Assembly: GCA_018716005.1 (NCBI GenBank)
Contig: DVKN01000148.1
Coordinates: 1 to 21,130, forward strand
Direction of reading: 5' to 3'
DNA: 21,130 nt
Source: Candidatus Scatomorpha stercoravium
Lineage (GTDB): Bacteria; Bacillota; Clostridia; Oscillospirales; Oscillospiraceae
Position numbers and translations under genes: made by a program. Shown one piece after another: positions 1 to 6,261 of the stretch (position 1 is the first letter of the stretch; every line of letters begins with the position of its first letter). The notes under the pieces were generated by a model. That model made no database searches. It saw nothing but the letters and a program-made list of their open reading frames with translations, and was not told the DNA's origin.

Positions 1-119
1 GCGCCCCACGCTTGACACGCGGGGCGCTCCACCGGGAGAAAGAAAGCAGAAAAAACACTTTCCAATGACACTTATATTCTAGCGAATGGAATCTGCTTTA
101 TCAAGGAGAATGTGAGGCA

Positions 120-1148
120 ATGGCGAAAAACAAATATGCCGATATGTTCACCCTACGGAAGGACGGCCGCTACCAGGCCAGCTATACCGACGACACCGGC
201 CGCCACTACCTCTACGACCGTGACCCCGAGAGGCTGTGGCAAAAGCTCAACGCCCCGAAAGATGAAAAGCCCGCGCTGTTCGCGCAGGCAGCGGACGCAT
301 GGGATAAGGAGCACACAGAGCAGATTAGTTTCAAAACCGCCGAAGCATACGTCGCGCCGCTCCGGCGTATTAAAGCCCAATTTGGTGACCAGCAGATTGA
401 GCATATCTCCGCTGCCGATATCTCAGCCTATCTCTCCGCGCTTGCCAAAAAAGGTTACTCACGGCGTACGGTGCAGATGCACCGTGATATCCTCAACATG
501 ATTTTCAACAAGGCCATAGTCGGCGGCCTAACCCGGTTTAACCCCGTCTCCGCTGTCCACCTCCCGCGGAACTTGAAGCGCAGCGTACGCGAATTGCCCC
601 CCGATGCCGCCGTAGAGGCCGTGAAGTCCAGTACGGGCCCCAATGCCCTGTTTGCGAAGATATGCCTGTATGCGGGCCTCCGGCGCGGTGAGGCGCTTGC
701 TTTGCGCTACGAGGATGTCGACCGCATCCACGGCGTCATACATATCACCAAGGCCGTCGAGTTTGTCGGCAACAATCCTCACATTAAGGAACCCAAGACC
801 GCCGCCGGCGTACGTGACGCAATTCTTCTCGACGTTCTTGCCGCGGAGATTCCAGCCAGCCGCGGCTATATTTTTTGCAACGAGGACGGCAGTCTGCTCA
901 CAAAAATGCAGTACCGCGTTCGCTGGCGCAATTACTGTAAGGAGATAGGCTTTGAGCTCACCGCCCACCAGCTCCGTCACGGCTTCGCCACCATACTGTA
1001 CGAGGCCGGAATCCCTGACAAGGACGCGCAGGAGCTTCTCGGCCACAGTACCATAACCCTCACGCGCGACGTCTACACCCATATACGCCAAGCCCGTCGC
1101 AAGGACACGGCGCAGAAGCTCAACGATTATTTCTCGCCCCAAAGCTGA
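120..1148 (+). CDS. Tyrosine-type site-specific recombinase (integrase) of a mobile element
   Basis: Predicted 342-residue integrase that would catalyse integration and excision of the element to its left. The N-terminal ~50 residues (rich in K, R and Y, with DGRYQASY) resemble the arm-binding domain of Tn916/phage-type integrases. Residues ~52-150 form the helical core-binding domain and ~160-335 the catalytic domain. The full catalytic set is visible: R188 in AGLRRGEAL, the beta-hairpin lysine near K226, H283 and R286 in HQLRHG, H309 in LLGHS, and nucleophile Y319. The ATG at 120 is preceded by AAGGAG 11 bases upstream and by a closer GAGG. The gene points at the 3' end of tRNA-Lys 163 bases downstream, the standard layout for tRNA-targeting elements. 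Base composition is visibly less GC-rich than the host genes, consistent with transfer. The family is certain; whether the element is a prophage, an ICE or an integrative plasmid is not visible. Confidence 0.95.
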   Translation: MAKNKYADMFTLRKDGRYQASYTDDTGRHYLYDRDPERLWQKLNAPKDEKPALFAQAADAWDKEHTEQISFKTAEAYVAPLRRIKAQFGDQQIEHISAADISAYLSALAKKGYSRRTVQMHRDILNMIFNKAIVGGLTRFNPVSAVHLPRNLKRSVRELPPDAAVEAVKSSTGPNALFAKICLYAGLRRGEALALRYEDVDRIHGVIHITKAVEFVGNNPHIKEPKTAAGVRDAILLDVLAAEIPASRGYIFCNEDGSLLTKMQYRVRWRNYCKEIGFELTAHQLRHGFATILYEAGIPDKDAQELLGHSTITLTRDVYTHIRQARRKDTAQKLNDYFSPQS

Positions 1149-1215
1149 CATCATTTTTGACATCAATTAAATGATTTATCTTGATTTATTTTGACGTTTT
1201 TTGATTTTCATCTGA
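1146..1215. repeat. AT-rich direct repeats, possible integrase arm-binding sites
   Basis: Directly after the integrase stop codon, TGACATCA occurs twice with a 12-base period (1146 and 1158). From 1181 there are successive 10-base units that begin TTGA (1181, 1191, 1201), with a weaker fourth at 1211. A 7-bp inverted repeat, ATCATTT (1150-1156) and AAATGAT (1169-1175), overlaps the first part. Direct repeats beside an attachment site are typical arm-type sites for tyrosine integrases. That role is inferred from position only. Confidence 0.45.
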
Positions 1216-1244
1216 TTCTGCCCGCGTTGATTTCTACAACAATT

Positions 1245-1304
1245 TGAGCCCTAAACTTCAAGAATTCAAGCATTTTAGCCTGTTTTCTTTTAGTTTAGGG
1301 CTCA
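1245..1304. repeat. Perfect 13-bp inverted repeat between integrase and tRNA-Lys
   Basis: TGAGCCCTAAACT at 1245-1257 is exactly complementary to AGTTTAGGGCTCA at 1292-1304, separated by 34 bases. It lies 7 bases beyond the encoded CCA of tRNA-Lys. On the minus strand it could form a large stem-loop ending the tRNA transcript, but no U-run follows. It could equally belong to the element's attachment region. Confidence 0.6.
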
Positions 1305-1311
1305 GACATTC

Positions 1312-1340
1312 TGGTGACCCAGCGGGGATTCGAACCCCGG
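1312..1340. other. Putative attachment site (3' half of tRNA-Lys)
   Basis: The integrase gene faces this tRNA 3' end and no host gene lies between them. Tyrosine integrases commonly recombine within the T-arm and 3' acceptor region of a tRNA, which restores the gene. The core is therefore expected about here. The second copy would be at the other end of the element, outside the window, so the exact core cannot be defined. Confidence 0.4.
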
Positions 1341-1387
1341 ACACCCTGCTTAAAAGGCAGGTGCTCTGCCTGCTGAGCTACTGGGTC
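1312..1387 (-). tRNA. tRNA-Lys (anticodon TTT)
   Basis: On the minus strand the 7-bp acceptor stem GACCCAG/CTGGGTC is fully paired, the D-stem is GCTC/GAGC, the anticodon loop is CTTTTAA with anticodon TTT, and the T-arm is CGGGG-TTCGAAT-CCCCG. Discriminator A and CCA are encoded. It is the last gene of a four-tRNA operon, and its 3' end is the likely integration target of the neighbouring element. Confidence 0.97.
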
Positions 1388-1404
1388 ATATTCAGCTTCC
1401 CCCA

Positions 1405-1430
1405 CAAATCGAAAGCCCGCTTTCGATTTG
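1405..1430. repeat. Perfect 12-bp hairpin in the tRNA-Gln/tRNA-Lys spacer
   Basis: CAAATCGAAAGC at 1405-1416 and its exact complement GCTTTCGATTTG at 1419-1430 are separated by only two bases. As RNA it would fold with a slightly larger loop. It lies within the transcribed spacer of the tRNA operon. Confidence 0.75.
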
Positions 1431-1455
1431 CAAGGAGGTCGCTTCGGAAGGTGGA

Positions 1456-1486
1456 AATCTTGGCCCACCCACGCAGGGCCAAGATT
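1456..1486. repeat. Perfect 11-bp hairpin in the tRNA-Gln/tRNA-Lys spacer
   Basis: AATCTTGGCCC at 1456-1466 pairs exactly with GGGCCAAGATT at 1476-1486 across a 9-base loop. With the hairpin at 1405-1430 it fills most of the 123-base spacer between tRNA-Gln and tRNA-Lys. Confidence 0.75.
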
Positions 1487-1510
1487 GGAACCTGCAGAAG
1501 CAGACCGACG

Positions 1511-1584
1511 TGGCTGGGATGGCAGGACTCGAACCTACAATATCAGAGTCAAAGTCTGGTGTGTTACCGTTACACTACATCCCA
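1511..1584 (-). tRNA. tRNA-Gln (anticodon TTG)
   Basis: On the minus strand the acceptor stem TGGGATG/CATCCCA is fully paired, the anticodon loop is CTTTGAC with anticodon TTG, the T-loop is TTCGAGT, the discriminator is G and CCA is encoded. The D-loop is short. Third gene of the tRNA operon. Confidence 0.96.
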
Positions 1585-1608
1585 CCGCGACTGACAGCGA
1601 TTGCAAGT

Positions 1609-1633
1609 TGAGGCCGGCATTGCGCCGGCCTCA
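1609..1633. repeat. 10-bp hairpin in the tRNA-His/tRNA-Gln spacer
   Basis: TGAGGCCGGC at 1609-1618 pairs perfectly with GCCGGCCTCA at 1624-1633 across five bases. No U-run follows on the minus strand, so it is more likely a processing or stability structure in the tRNA precursor than a terminator. Confidence 0.6.
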
Positions 1634-1640
1634 CTCAATC

Positions 1641-1717
1641 TGGGGTGGGAGATGGGGCTCGAACCCACGACACCCGGAACCACAATCCGGTGCTCATACC
1701 AACTGAGCTACACCCAC
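1641..1717 (-). tRNA. tRNA-His (anticodon GTG)
   Basis: On the minus strand the anticodon loop is TTGTGGT with anticodon GTG, the T-loop is TTCGAGC, the discriminator is C and CCA is encoded. The base before position 1 (1718 on the plus strand) is G on the minus strand, giving the tRNA-His hallmark G(-1) opposite C73. The acceptor stem GTGGGTG/CTCCCAC has one U-U mismatch at its sixth pair. Second gene of the operon. Confidence 0.95.
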
Positions 1718-1737
1718 CATTGTATGGAGCCTGCCAA

Positions 1738-1814
1738 TGGCACGCCAGGAGGGACTCGAACCCCCGGCCTACTGCTTAGAAGGCAGTTGCTCTATCCTGC
1801 TGAGCTACTGGCGC
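1738..1814 (-). tRNA. tRNA-Arg (anticodon TCT)
   Basis: On the minus strand the acceptor stem GCGCCAG/CTGGCGT is paired (first pair G-U), the anticodon loop is CTTCTAA with anticodon TCT, the T-loop is TTCGAGT, the discriminator is G and CCA is encoded. It is the first gene of the operon, lying 20 bases before tRNA-His and about 68 bases after the promoter -10 element. Confidence 0.96.
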
Positions 1815-1881
1815 ATATCTGTACGCGGCGCGTGCTTGCGCACTCTAACCGCGGCGGTGCGCCGCCCCGCAAAGCCTACTT

Positions 1882-1910
1882 AGTTTATCATCACTCCGCG
1901 GCTTTGTCAA
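1882..1910 (-). promoter_or_regulatory. Promoter of the Arg-His-Gln-Lys tRNA operon
   Basis: On the minus strand, -35 TTGACA (1910-1905) and -10 TAAACT (1887-1882) are separated by exactly 17 bases, upstream of tRNA-Arg. This is a near-consensus housekeeping sigma promoter, as expected for a stable-RNA operon. Confidence 0.85.
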
Positions 1911-1924
1911 GAGCAATATTTCGC

Positions 1925-1961
1925 CCCCGGCGCGAATTTTGCGAAATTTTTCGCGCCGGGG
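1925..1961 (-). terminator. Stem-loop after the MATE gene, probable terminator without a clear U-run
   Basis: CCCCGGCGCGAA at 1925-1936 pairs perfectly with TTCGCGCCGGGG at 1950-1961 (12 bp, 13-base loop). It sits seven bases beyond the MATE stop codon and just upstream of the tRNA promoter. It would insulate the two units, but no U-tract follows on the minus strand, so termination may be inefficient or factor-dependent. Confidence 0.55.
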
Positions 1962-1968
1962 CAAATCC

Positions 1969-3348
1969 TCAGCGGCGGCGCAGCGGCTCGCCGCGGTCGA
2001 GCCGGCGGAACATCCAGACGAGCACCCCGGCGGCCGCGCAGGCGAGCACGACCTCGGCGGTGAGCTGGGAGTAGGCGAGGCCGTAGAGCGGGAAGAGCCT
2101 GTTGAGCACGATGATGGCGGGTATCTCGAGCACGACCTTGCGCAGCACGGCGAAGATGAGGCTGCCGAGGCCGAGGCCGACGGCCTGGAAGACGCCGACG
2201 CACATGAAGTCGAGGCACATGAAGGGCTGCGCGAGTATCAGCCCCACGAGGAAGTGGCGGCCGTACTCGACGACATCGGGGTCGTCCATGAAGAGGCGGA
2301 TGAAGAACTCCGGGAAGAGCACGAAGAGCGAGACTATGACCAGCATGGCGGCGAGGCAGACCGTCAGCGCGTAGCGGACGCCGCCCTTCATGCGCTTCAC
2401 GTCGCCGCTCGAATAGTTGTAGCTCACTAGCGGCATGACTCCCTGCGAGAAGCCGAGCGTGGCGTACATGGAGACCTGCGTAAGCTTCTGGCAGATGCCC
2501 ATGGCGGCGATGGCGTCGGGGCCGTAGGCGCCGGTGAAATTGTTGAGTATGGTCATGCCGGTGACGTTCAGCAGGTTCTGTATGGAGGCCGGGATGCCGA
2601 CGCCGCAGACGTTCGCCACGATGGAGCGGCTGAAGCTCAGGCGGCGGATATCGACGCAGACGTAGGTCTTCCCGCGCTTGACGGCCAGCAGCACGAAGAA
2701 GTAGCCGCAGGCCACGCAGTTGGATATGAACGTCGCGAGGCCCGCGCCGGCCGCGCCCATGTCCAGGCCCCAGGGCATGATGAATATGGGGTCGAGGGCG
2801 ATGTTCAGCAGGCAGCCGGTCATGGTGCCGAGGCTCGCGTGCATTGCGCTGCCCTCGGCCCTCACGAGGTAGGCCATGACGACGTTGAGTATCGTCGGCG
2901 CCGCGCCGAGCAGGACCGTCCAGAGCATATAGGCGTCCGTCGCCGCGCGCGTGTCGGCGTCCGTGCCGATGAGCGTGAGGAGCGGCGAGCGGAAGATAAA
3001 GCACAGCGCGCTGAAGAGCAGGCCCGCGAAGAGCGAGCAGTAGAAGCCGAAGGCGCTGGCCTTCGCAACGGTGTCGTAGTCCTTGCAGCCGAGCGAACGG
3101 CTCATGAGGCTCGACGAGCCGACGCCGAAGAGGTTGTTCACGGCGTTGAAGGCGAGCATAACCGGCGCGGCGAGCGTGACGGCGGCGTTCTCCACGGGGT
3201 CGTTGAGCATGCTCACGAAATAGGTGTCGGCGAGGTTATAGAGCACCGTCACGAGCGAGCTCAGCACGGTGGGTATGGCGAGCGTCATGACTGCGCGGGA
3301 GAGCGGCGCGCTCTCGAACAGCCAGGTCTTCTTGTCCAGCTCCTGCAA
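1969..3348 (-). CDS. MATE family multidrug/cation efflux transporter
   Basis: Predicted inner-membrane antiporter of ~459 residues, the usual MATE size, which would export drugs or metabolites using a cation gradient. The N-terminal region (APLSRAVMTLAIPTVLSSL, then VLYNLADTYFVS) is the typical MATE opening, and about twelve hydrophobic segments follow. The proposed start is TTG at 3348, giving LQELDKKTWLFESAPL, the short pre-TM1 segment common in this family. GGAG lies 10 bases upstream, so the ribosome site is only fair. The frame stays open to a GTG at 3438, but that lies inside the predicted promoter and has no ribosome site. Downstream is a stem-loop. The gene follows the spoIIE unit on the same strand but has its own extended -10 promoter and a hairpin in its leader. 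Substrate unknown. Confidence 0.92.
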   Translation of the reverse strand: MQELDKKTWLFESAPLSRAVMTLAIPTVLSSLVTVLYNLADTYFVSMLNDPVENAAVTLAAPVMLAFNAVNNLFGVGSSSLMSRSLGCKDYDTVAKASAFGFYCSLFAGLLFSALCFIFRSPLLTLIGTDADTRAATDAYMLWTVLLGAAPTILNVVMAYLVRAEGSAMHASLGTMTGCLLNIALDPIFIMPWGLDMGAAGAGLATFISNCVACGYFFVLLAVKRGKTYVCVDIRRLSFSRSIVANVCGVGIPASIQNLLNVTGMTILNNFTGAYGPDAIAAMGICQKLTQVSMYATLGFSQGVMPLVSYNYSSGDVKRMKGGVRYALTVCLAAMLVIVSLFVLFPEFFIRLFMDDPDVVEYGRHFLVGLILAQPFMCLDFMCVGVFQAVGLGLGSLIFAVLRKVVLEIPAIIVLNRLFPLYGLAYSQLTAEVVLACAAAGVLVWMFRRLDRGEPLRRR

Positions 3349-3370
3349 AATCTCACATCTCCGTCCAAAA

Positions 3371-3395
3371 GCCGGCCCCGTTGACCGGGGCCGGC
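3371..3395 (-). terminator. GC-rich hairpin with short U-run in the MATE leader (attenuator or spoIIE-unit terminator)
   Basis: GCCGGCCCCG at 3371-3380 pairs perfectly with CGGGGCCGGC at 3386-3395 around a five-base loop. On the minus strand it is followed by TTTT (3370-3367). It sits between the predicted MATE promoter and the MATE start codon, so it would act on both spoIIE read-through and the MATE transcript. Confidence 0.6.
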
Positions 3396-3411
3396 GAAGC
3401 GTTTTTCTTTG

Positions 3412-3440
3412 ATGATACCACCTTTGCGCCCTCAGCACAA
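3412..3440 (-). promoter_or_regulatory. Extended -10 promoter for the MATE gene
   Basis: On the minus strand, -35 TTGTGC (3440-3435), a 17-base spacer, and -10 TATCAT (3417-3412) preceded by TGG, giving the extended -10 form TGnTATCAT. The -35 is weak (three of six matches). The expected start is near 3405, giving a leader of about 57 bases that contains the hairpin. Confidence 0.55.
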
Positions 3441-3478
3441 GGAAGGCGGAGGCAGAATTAACACACTGTTCATTTTCC

Positions 3479-3772
3479 TCACAGCGCCAGAGCGCCGAGC
3501 GCCCCGGCGGCCGCTCCCGAGACGGCGCACAGTATCCACGGCAGGGCCCGGCGCAGCCTCTCCCGCGCCGTGAGGCCCCGCGCCTCCCCGGCGCTGAACG
3601 GGGCCGCGGCCGCCATGGCCTCGCGCAGGAGCTCCGCCTCGCTCACGGGCTCCGCGTCCGGCCTGAGCACGAACACCGCCCTCTCAAATGGCCCGTCCTC
3701 CGGCGGCGGGAGCACGATTATCCGCCGCGCCGAGCCGCGCACCACCTCGCGGCGAAGCCCCGGGGCCCTCAC
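3479..3772 (-). CDS. Small C-terminally membrane-anchored protein, translationally coupled to spoIIE
   Basis: I do not recognise a named family. The GTG start at 3772 overlaps the spoIIE stop in the sequence GTGA, so translation is very probably coupled. The 97-residue product opens with a basic stretch (APGLRREVVRGSARRIIVL), continues with a charged soluble part including PPPEDGPFERAVFVLRPD, then a helical part (SEAELLREAMAAAAPFS), and ends in one hydrophobic span (WILCAVSGAAAGALGALAL) with almost nothing after it. That is the form of a tail-anchored membrane protein. The codon pattern is like its neighbours, and the longer reading of the same frame up to 4003 would lie inside spoIIE and is compositionally odd. 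Its position suggests a role near SpoIIE at the forespore septum, but that is inference. Confidence 0.75.
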   Translation of the reverse strand: MRAPGLRREVVRGSARRIIVLPPPEDGPFERAVFVLRPDAEPVSEAELLREAMAAAAPFSAGEARGLTARERLRRALPWILCAVSGAAAGALGALAL

Positions 3773-6087
3773 GCGCGCTCGTCCACGCGCACGGCGAGGA
3801 CGGTCATGTCGTCGGGGTTGTCCTCCCGCTCCATGGCGCAGCGCAGCACCTGCCGGGCGAGGGCCTTCATGTCCGGGTCCTCGCTCGCGGCGAGCGTCTC
3901 GCGCAGCCAGGCGTCGTCCGCGCCGGATACGACGCCGTCGGAGGCAATCAGCGCCACGCTGCCGGGCCGGAGCGTCATGTGCACGGCGTCCGGCGCGGGG
4001 CATTCGCCCTCGAGCAGCCCGGCGGCGAAGCTCTCGCAGTCTATGCGCCGCACGCTGCGCCCGTTCTTCACGTAGCTCGGGGCCGCGCCGTATTTATAGA
4101 AGCCCGCCTCGCCCGTAAAGAGGTCGACGCACAGCAGGTCGGCCGTGGCGCAGCCCCAGTCCTCGGCCCCGGAGCGCAGCAGCATGACGCTGCCCAGCAC
4201 CTTCATGGCCGCGGCGGGGTCGACGCCGCTCCTGAGGAAGCGCTCGAGTATGCCGACCGCGCCCGCGCTCTCGCCCGCGGCCGCCTCGCCGGAGCCCATG
4301 CCGTCGGAGAGTATCACGCACAGCACGCCGGCGTCCGTCTTGAAGAAGGTGCCCCGGTCGCCGGAGACGCTCTCGCCCTCCCTGCGCCGCGCGGCGACGC
4401 CCACGCTCGCGCAGAGCGGCTCGGCCTCGAGGAGCGTTATGCGCCCGGCGGGGTTATTCCCCGGCGTGCAGAGCCTCACGCCCAGCACGGCCGAGAGGCG
4501 GTCGAGCCAGGCGGCGTCGCGCGTGAGCGTCTGGAGCGAGCCGGACTCTATGACGGCCCGCAGCCGGCCGGAGGCGTCGCGGAATACGGCGGCGTCGGCC
4601 TCGATGTCCATGCTGCGCAGGTAGCGCATGAGCCGCCTCTCGGCCAGCGGGTCCGCCCCGTTGAGGCTGCCGAGCTCCGCGGAGACCTGGGCGAGTATCT
4701 CGGCGAAGTCCCTGTACTGCCCCCAGGCGGCCGCGCGGCCGTGGCGCAGCCGCTCGCGGTACTCGGCGCGGTAATACTGCGCGCGCAGCTCGCCGTTCAC
4801 GGCGGCGACGAAGGCGGCGAGGTTTTCGCAGCGCGAGGCGAACCAGTCCGGCAGGTCGCCGCTCTCGAGCCGCCCGCGCGCCCTCATGGCGGCCGTGGCG
4901 CTGTTCATGGCGTCGAGCGTCTCCATATAGCCCGAGACCCAGCACTCGCCCCGGCGCGCGCATTTCACGCAGGCCGCGCCGGCCGCGCGGTCGAAGACGC
5001 GGGCGACGTCGTTGTCGTTCGCGCACTCCGCGCCCTTCTCCGCCGCCTCGCTGACGGCGAGATAGGCCCGCGCGATGCCCTCCACGCGGCGGGAGGCGTA
5101 CTTTCTCAGCCCGCTCTCGCCCACGCCGGGGCTCAGGGGCGCGATGAGCGCGCCCGCCTGCGAGAGCGCGCCGGAGGGCAGCAGCATGAATACGACGCTC
5201 GCGGCGAAGCTCTCGAAGAGCGGGGCCGCGTCTATCGTCCCGCCGCCGCAGCCGAGCACGGCGACAGCGTCCGCCGCCACGAAGACCGTGAGGAAGCTCA
5301 GCCTCCCGAAGCGCGAGAACACGCCCGCGCACAGCGCCGAGAAGCTCCAGGCCATCGCGTAGAGCCCCGCCGTGCCCCCGGCGGCGTCCATGGCGAGGCC
5401 GAAGGCCGTCCCCGCCGCCGCCCCGGCGAAGGCCCCGCCCTTGAGCGAGGCGGTCAGCACGGGCAGCAGCGAGAGCGTCCGCCCGAGGCTCAGCGTGTCC
5501 ATGAATTTCACCGGCTCGAGGCCCATCAGCGCCGCCGAGGCGAATATGACGAGCGAGGCGTCATGGCGCTTGTCCGCGAGCTCCGTGGACGCGCCGCGCG
5601 GCCTGAGCGCCTCGCGGAAGAAATACGCCGCCCCGCCCGCGAGGGCGCTCTCCACGGCGATATTCAGCGCCATGGCGGCCCTGTCCTCCCCGCCCGAGGC
5701 GAGCGCGCCGAGCGCGCCCGTCGCCGCCGTCACAACGGCCGCGGTAAGCGGAGGCGCCGCCGCGGAGCGCCCCGCCCTGGTGTCCTGGAGGATAAAGAGC
5801 AGCGTGAAGGCCGCCACACAGGCGGCGGCGTAGCGTATGCCCTCCTCTATCGGCATGGTCACGAGGTAGCCGAGGCTCGCCCCCGCCAGCGCGCCCGCCC
5901 CCGCGAGCCGCGTCCCCGACGCCGCCGTTATCGCCGTGCCGAAGGGCGCGGCCGGCAGCGCGAAGCGCCCCGCCGCCATAAGGAAACCGGCCAGGAAGCG
6001 CGCCATCGCCGCCCCCGCCGCATACATCGCCGCGTCCCGCCGCGGCCTTTCGAGCCCCCGCTCCCCCGAGCCGCTTTTCACAGTCAT
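3769..6087 (-). CDS. spoIIE: Stage II sporulation protein E, PP2C-type serine phosphatase
   Basis: In the known family, SpoIIE dephosphorylates SpoIIAA to release sigma-F in the forespore and also acts at the polar division septum. The 772-residue product is slightly shorter than the ~820 residues of Bacillus SpoIIE. Residues ~20-300 are a string of hydrophobic segments (membrane domain), followed by a central cytoplasmic region with a CVKCARRGECW cysteine cluster. A PP2C domain occupies ~560-770, with metal-site motifs DGMGSGEA (~595), IASDGV (~713) and DNPDDMTVLAV (~757). The start was set at ATG 6087, which has GGGAGG seven bases upstream, rather than the open in-frame ATG at 6129, which lacks one and would fall upstream of the predicted transcription start. 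The stop overlaps the small downstream gene. The upstream promoter has the long spacing typical of Spo0A-activated genes. Confidence 0.93.
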   Translation of the reverse strand: MTVKSGSGERGLERPRRDAAMYAAGAAMARFLAGFLMAAGRFALPAAPFGTAITAASGTRLAGAGALAGASLGYLVTMPIEEGIRYAAACVAAFTLLFILQDTRAGRSAAAPPLTAAVVTAATGALGALASGGEDRAAMALNIAVESALAGGAAYFFREALRPRGASTELADKRHDASLVIFASAALMGLEPVKFMDTLSLGRTLSLLPVLTASLKGGAFAGAAAGTAFGLAMDAAGGTAGLYAMAWSFSALCAGVFSRFGRLSFLTVFVAADAVAVLGCGGGTIDAAPLFESFAASVVFMLLPSGALSQAGALIAPLSPGVGESGLRKYASRRVEGIARAYLAVSEAAEKGAECANDNDVARVFDRAAGAACVKCARRGECWVSGYMETLDAMNSATAAMRARGRLESGDLPDWFASRCENLAAFVAAVNGELRAQYYRAEYRERLRHGRAAAWGQYRDFAEILAQVSAELGSLNGADPLAERRLMRYLRSMDIEADAAVFRDASGRLRAVIESGSLQTLTRDAAWLDRLSAVLGVRLCTPGNNPAGRITLLEAEPLCASVGVAARRREGESVSGDRGTFFKTDAGVLCVILSDGMGSGEAAAGESAGAVGILERFLRSGVDPAAAMKVLGSVMLLRSGAEDWGCATADLLCVDLFTGEAGFYKYGAAPSYVKNGRSVRRIDCESFAAGLLEGECPAPDAVHMTLRPGSVALIASDGVVSGADDAWLRETLAASEDPDMKALARQVLRCAMEREDNPDDMTVLAVRVDERA

Positions 6088-6118
6088 AAACCTGCCTCCC
6101 GTTTCAGAGTTTACATAA

Positions 6119-6152
6119 AGTATAGCCATTACACTTATGAAAACCCTGTCGC
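6119..6152 (-). promoter_or_regulatory. Candidate Spo0A-dependent promoter of spoIIE
   Basis: On the minus strand, -10 TATACT (6124-6119) has a -35-like GCGACA (6152-6147) 22 bases upstream. In Bacillus, spoIIE and spoIIG promoters have unusually long spacers of 21-22 bases and are activated by Spo0A bound over the -35. The plus strand here reads TGTCGCT, matching the 0A-box core TGTCGAA at five of seven positions. No better-spaced -35 is visible. Confidence 0.4.
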
Positions 6153-6202
6153 TCGGCGCTGTAGTTTACGCTGACTTTACGGGGAAAAACGCCCGCCCAT
6201 TT

Positions 6203-6237
6203 AAAAAACCCCGGCACTCGTCAAAAGAGTACCGGGG
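6203..6237 (-). terminator. Rho-independent terminator of murC
   Basis: On the minus strand, CCCCGGTACTC pairs with GAGTGCCGGGG (one G-U pair) around a seven-base loop and is followed by six Ts (6208-6203). It lies 24 bases past the murC stop codon and separates murC from spoIIE. Confidence 0.9.
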
Positions 6238-6261
6238 ACTGTGGAAAAGCTGTGCAAACCT

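Noticed and set aside
1..27. GCGCCCC/GGGGCGC inverted repeat at the left edge
   Set aside because: A 7-bp stem with a 13-base loop and no T-run on the plus strand. It may be a terminator fragment of a gene outside the window, but that cannot be judged here.
43..99. AAAGCAGA/TCTGCTTT inverted repeat flanking the region before the integrase
   Set aside because: Only 8 bp with a 41-base gap, and no well-spaced promoter could be aligned with it; chance is a fair explanation.
3404..3422. GGTGGTA in the MATE leader, resembling the core of a T-box riboswitch
   Set aside because: The remaining T-box consensus (ACCGCG) is missing, and there is no room for stem I between the spoIIE unit and this point. 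The same bases are better explained as an extended -10 promoter.
1969..3438. Longer MATE protein starting at GTG 3438
   Set aside because: The extra 30 residues would be encoded across the promoter and the leader hairpin, have no ribosome site, and do not resemble MATE N-termini.
3688..6174. 828-codon open frame on the plus strand opposite spoIIE
   Set aside because: The composition is dominated by A, R, G and P as expected for the complement of a GC-rich gene, and spoIIE motifs are unmistakable on the other strand.
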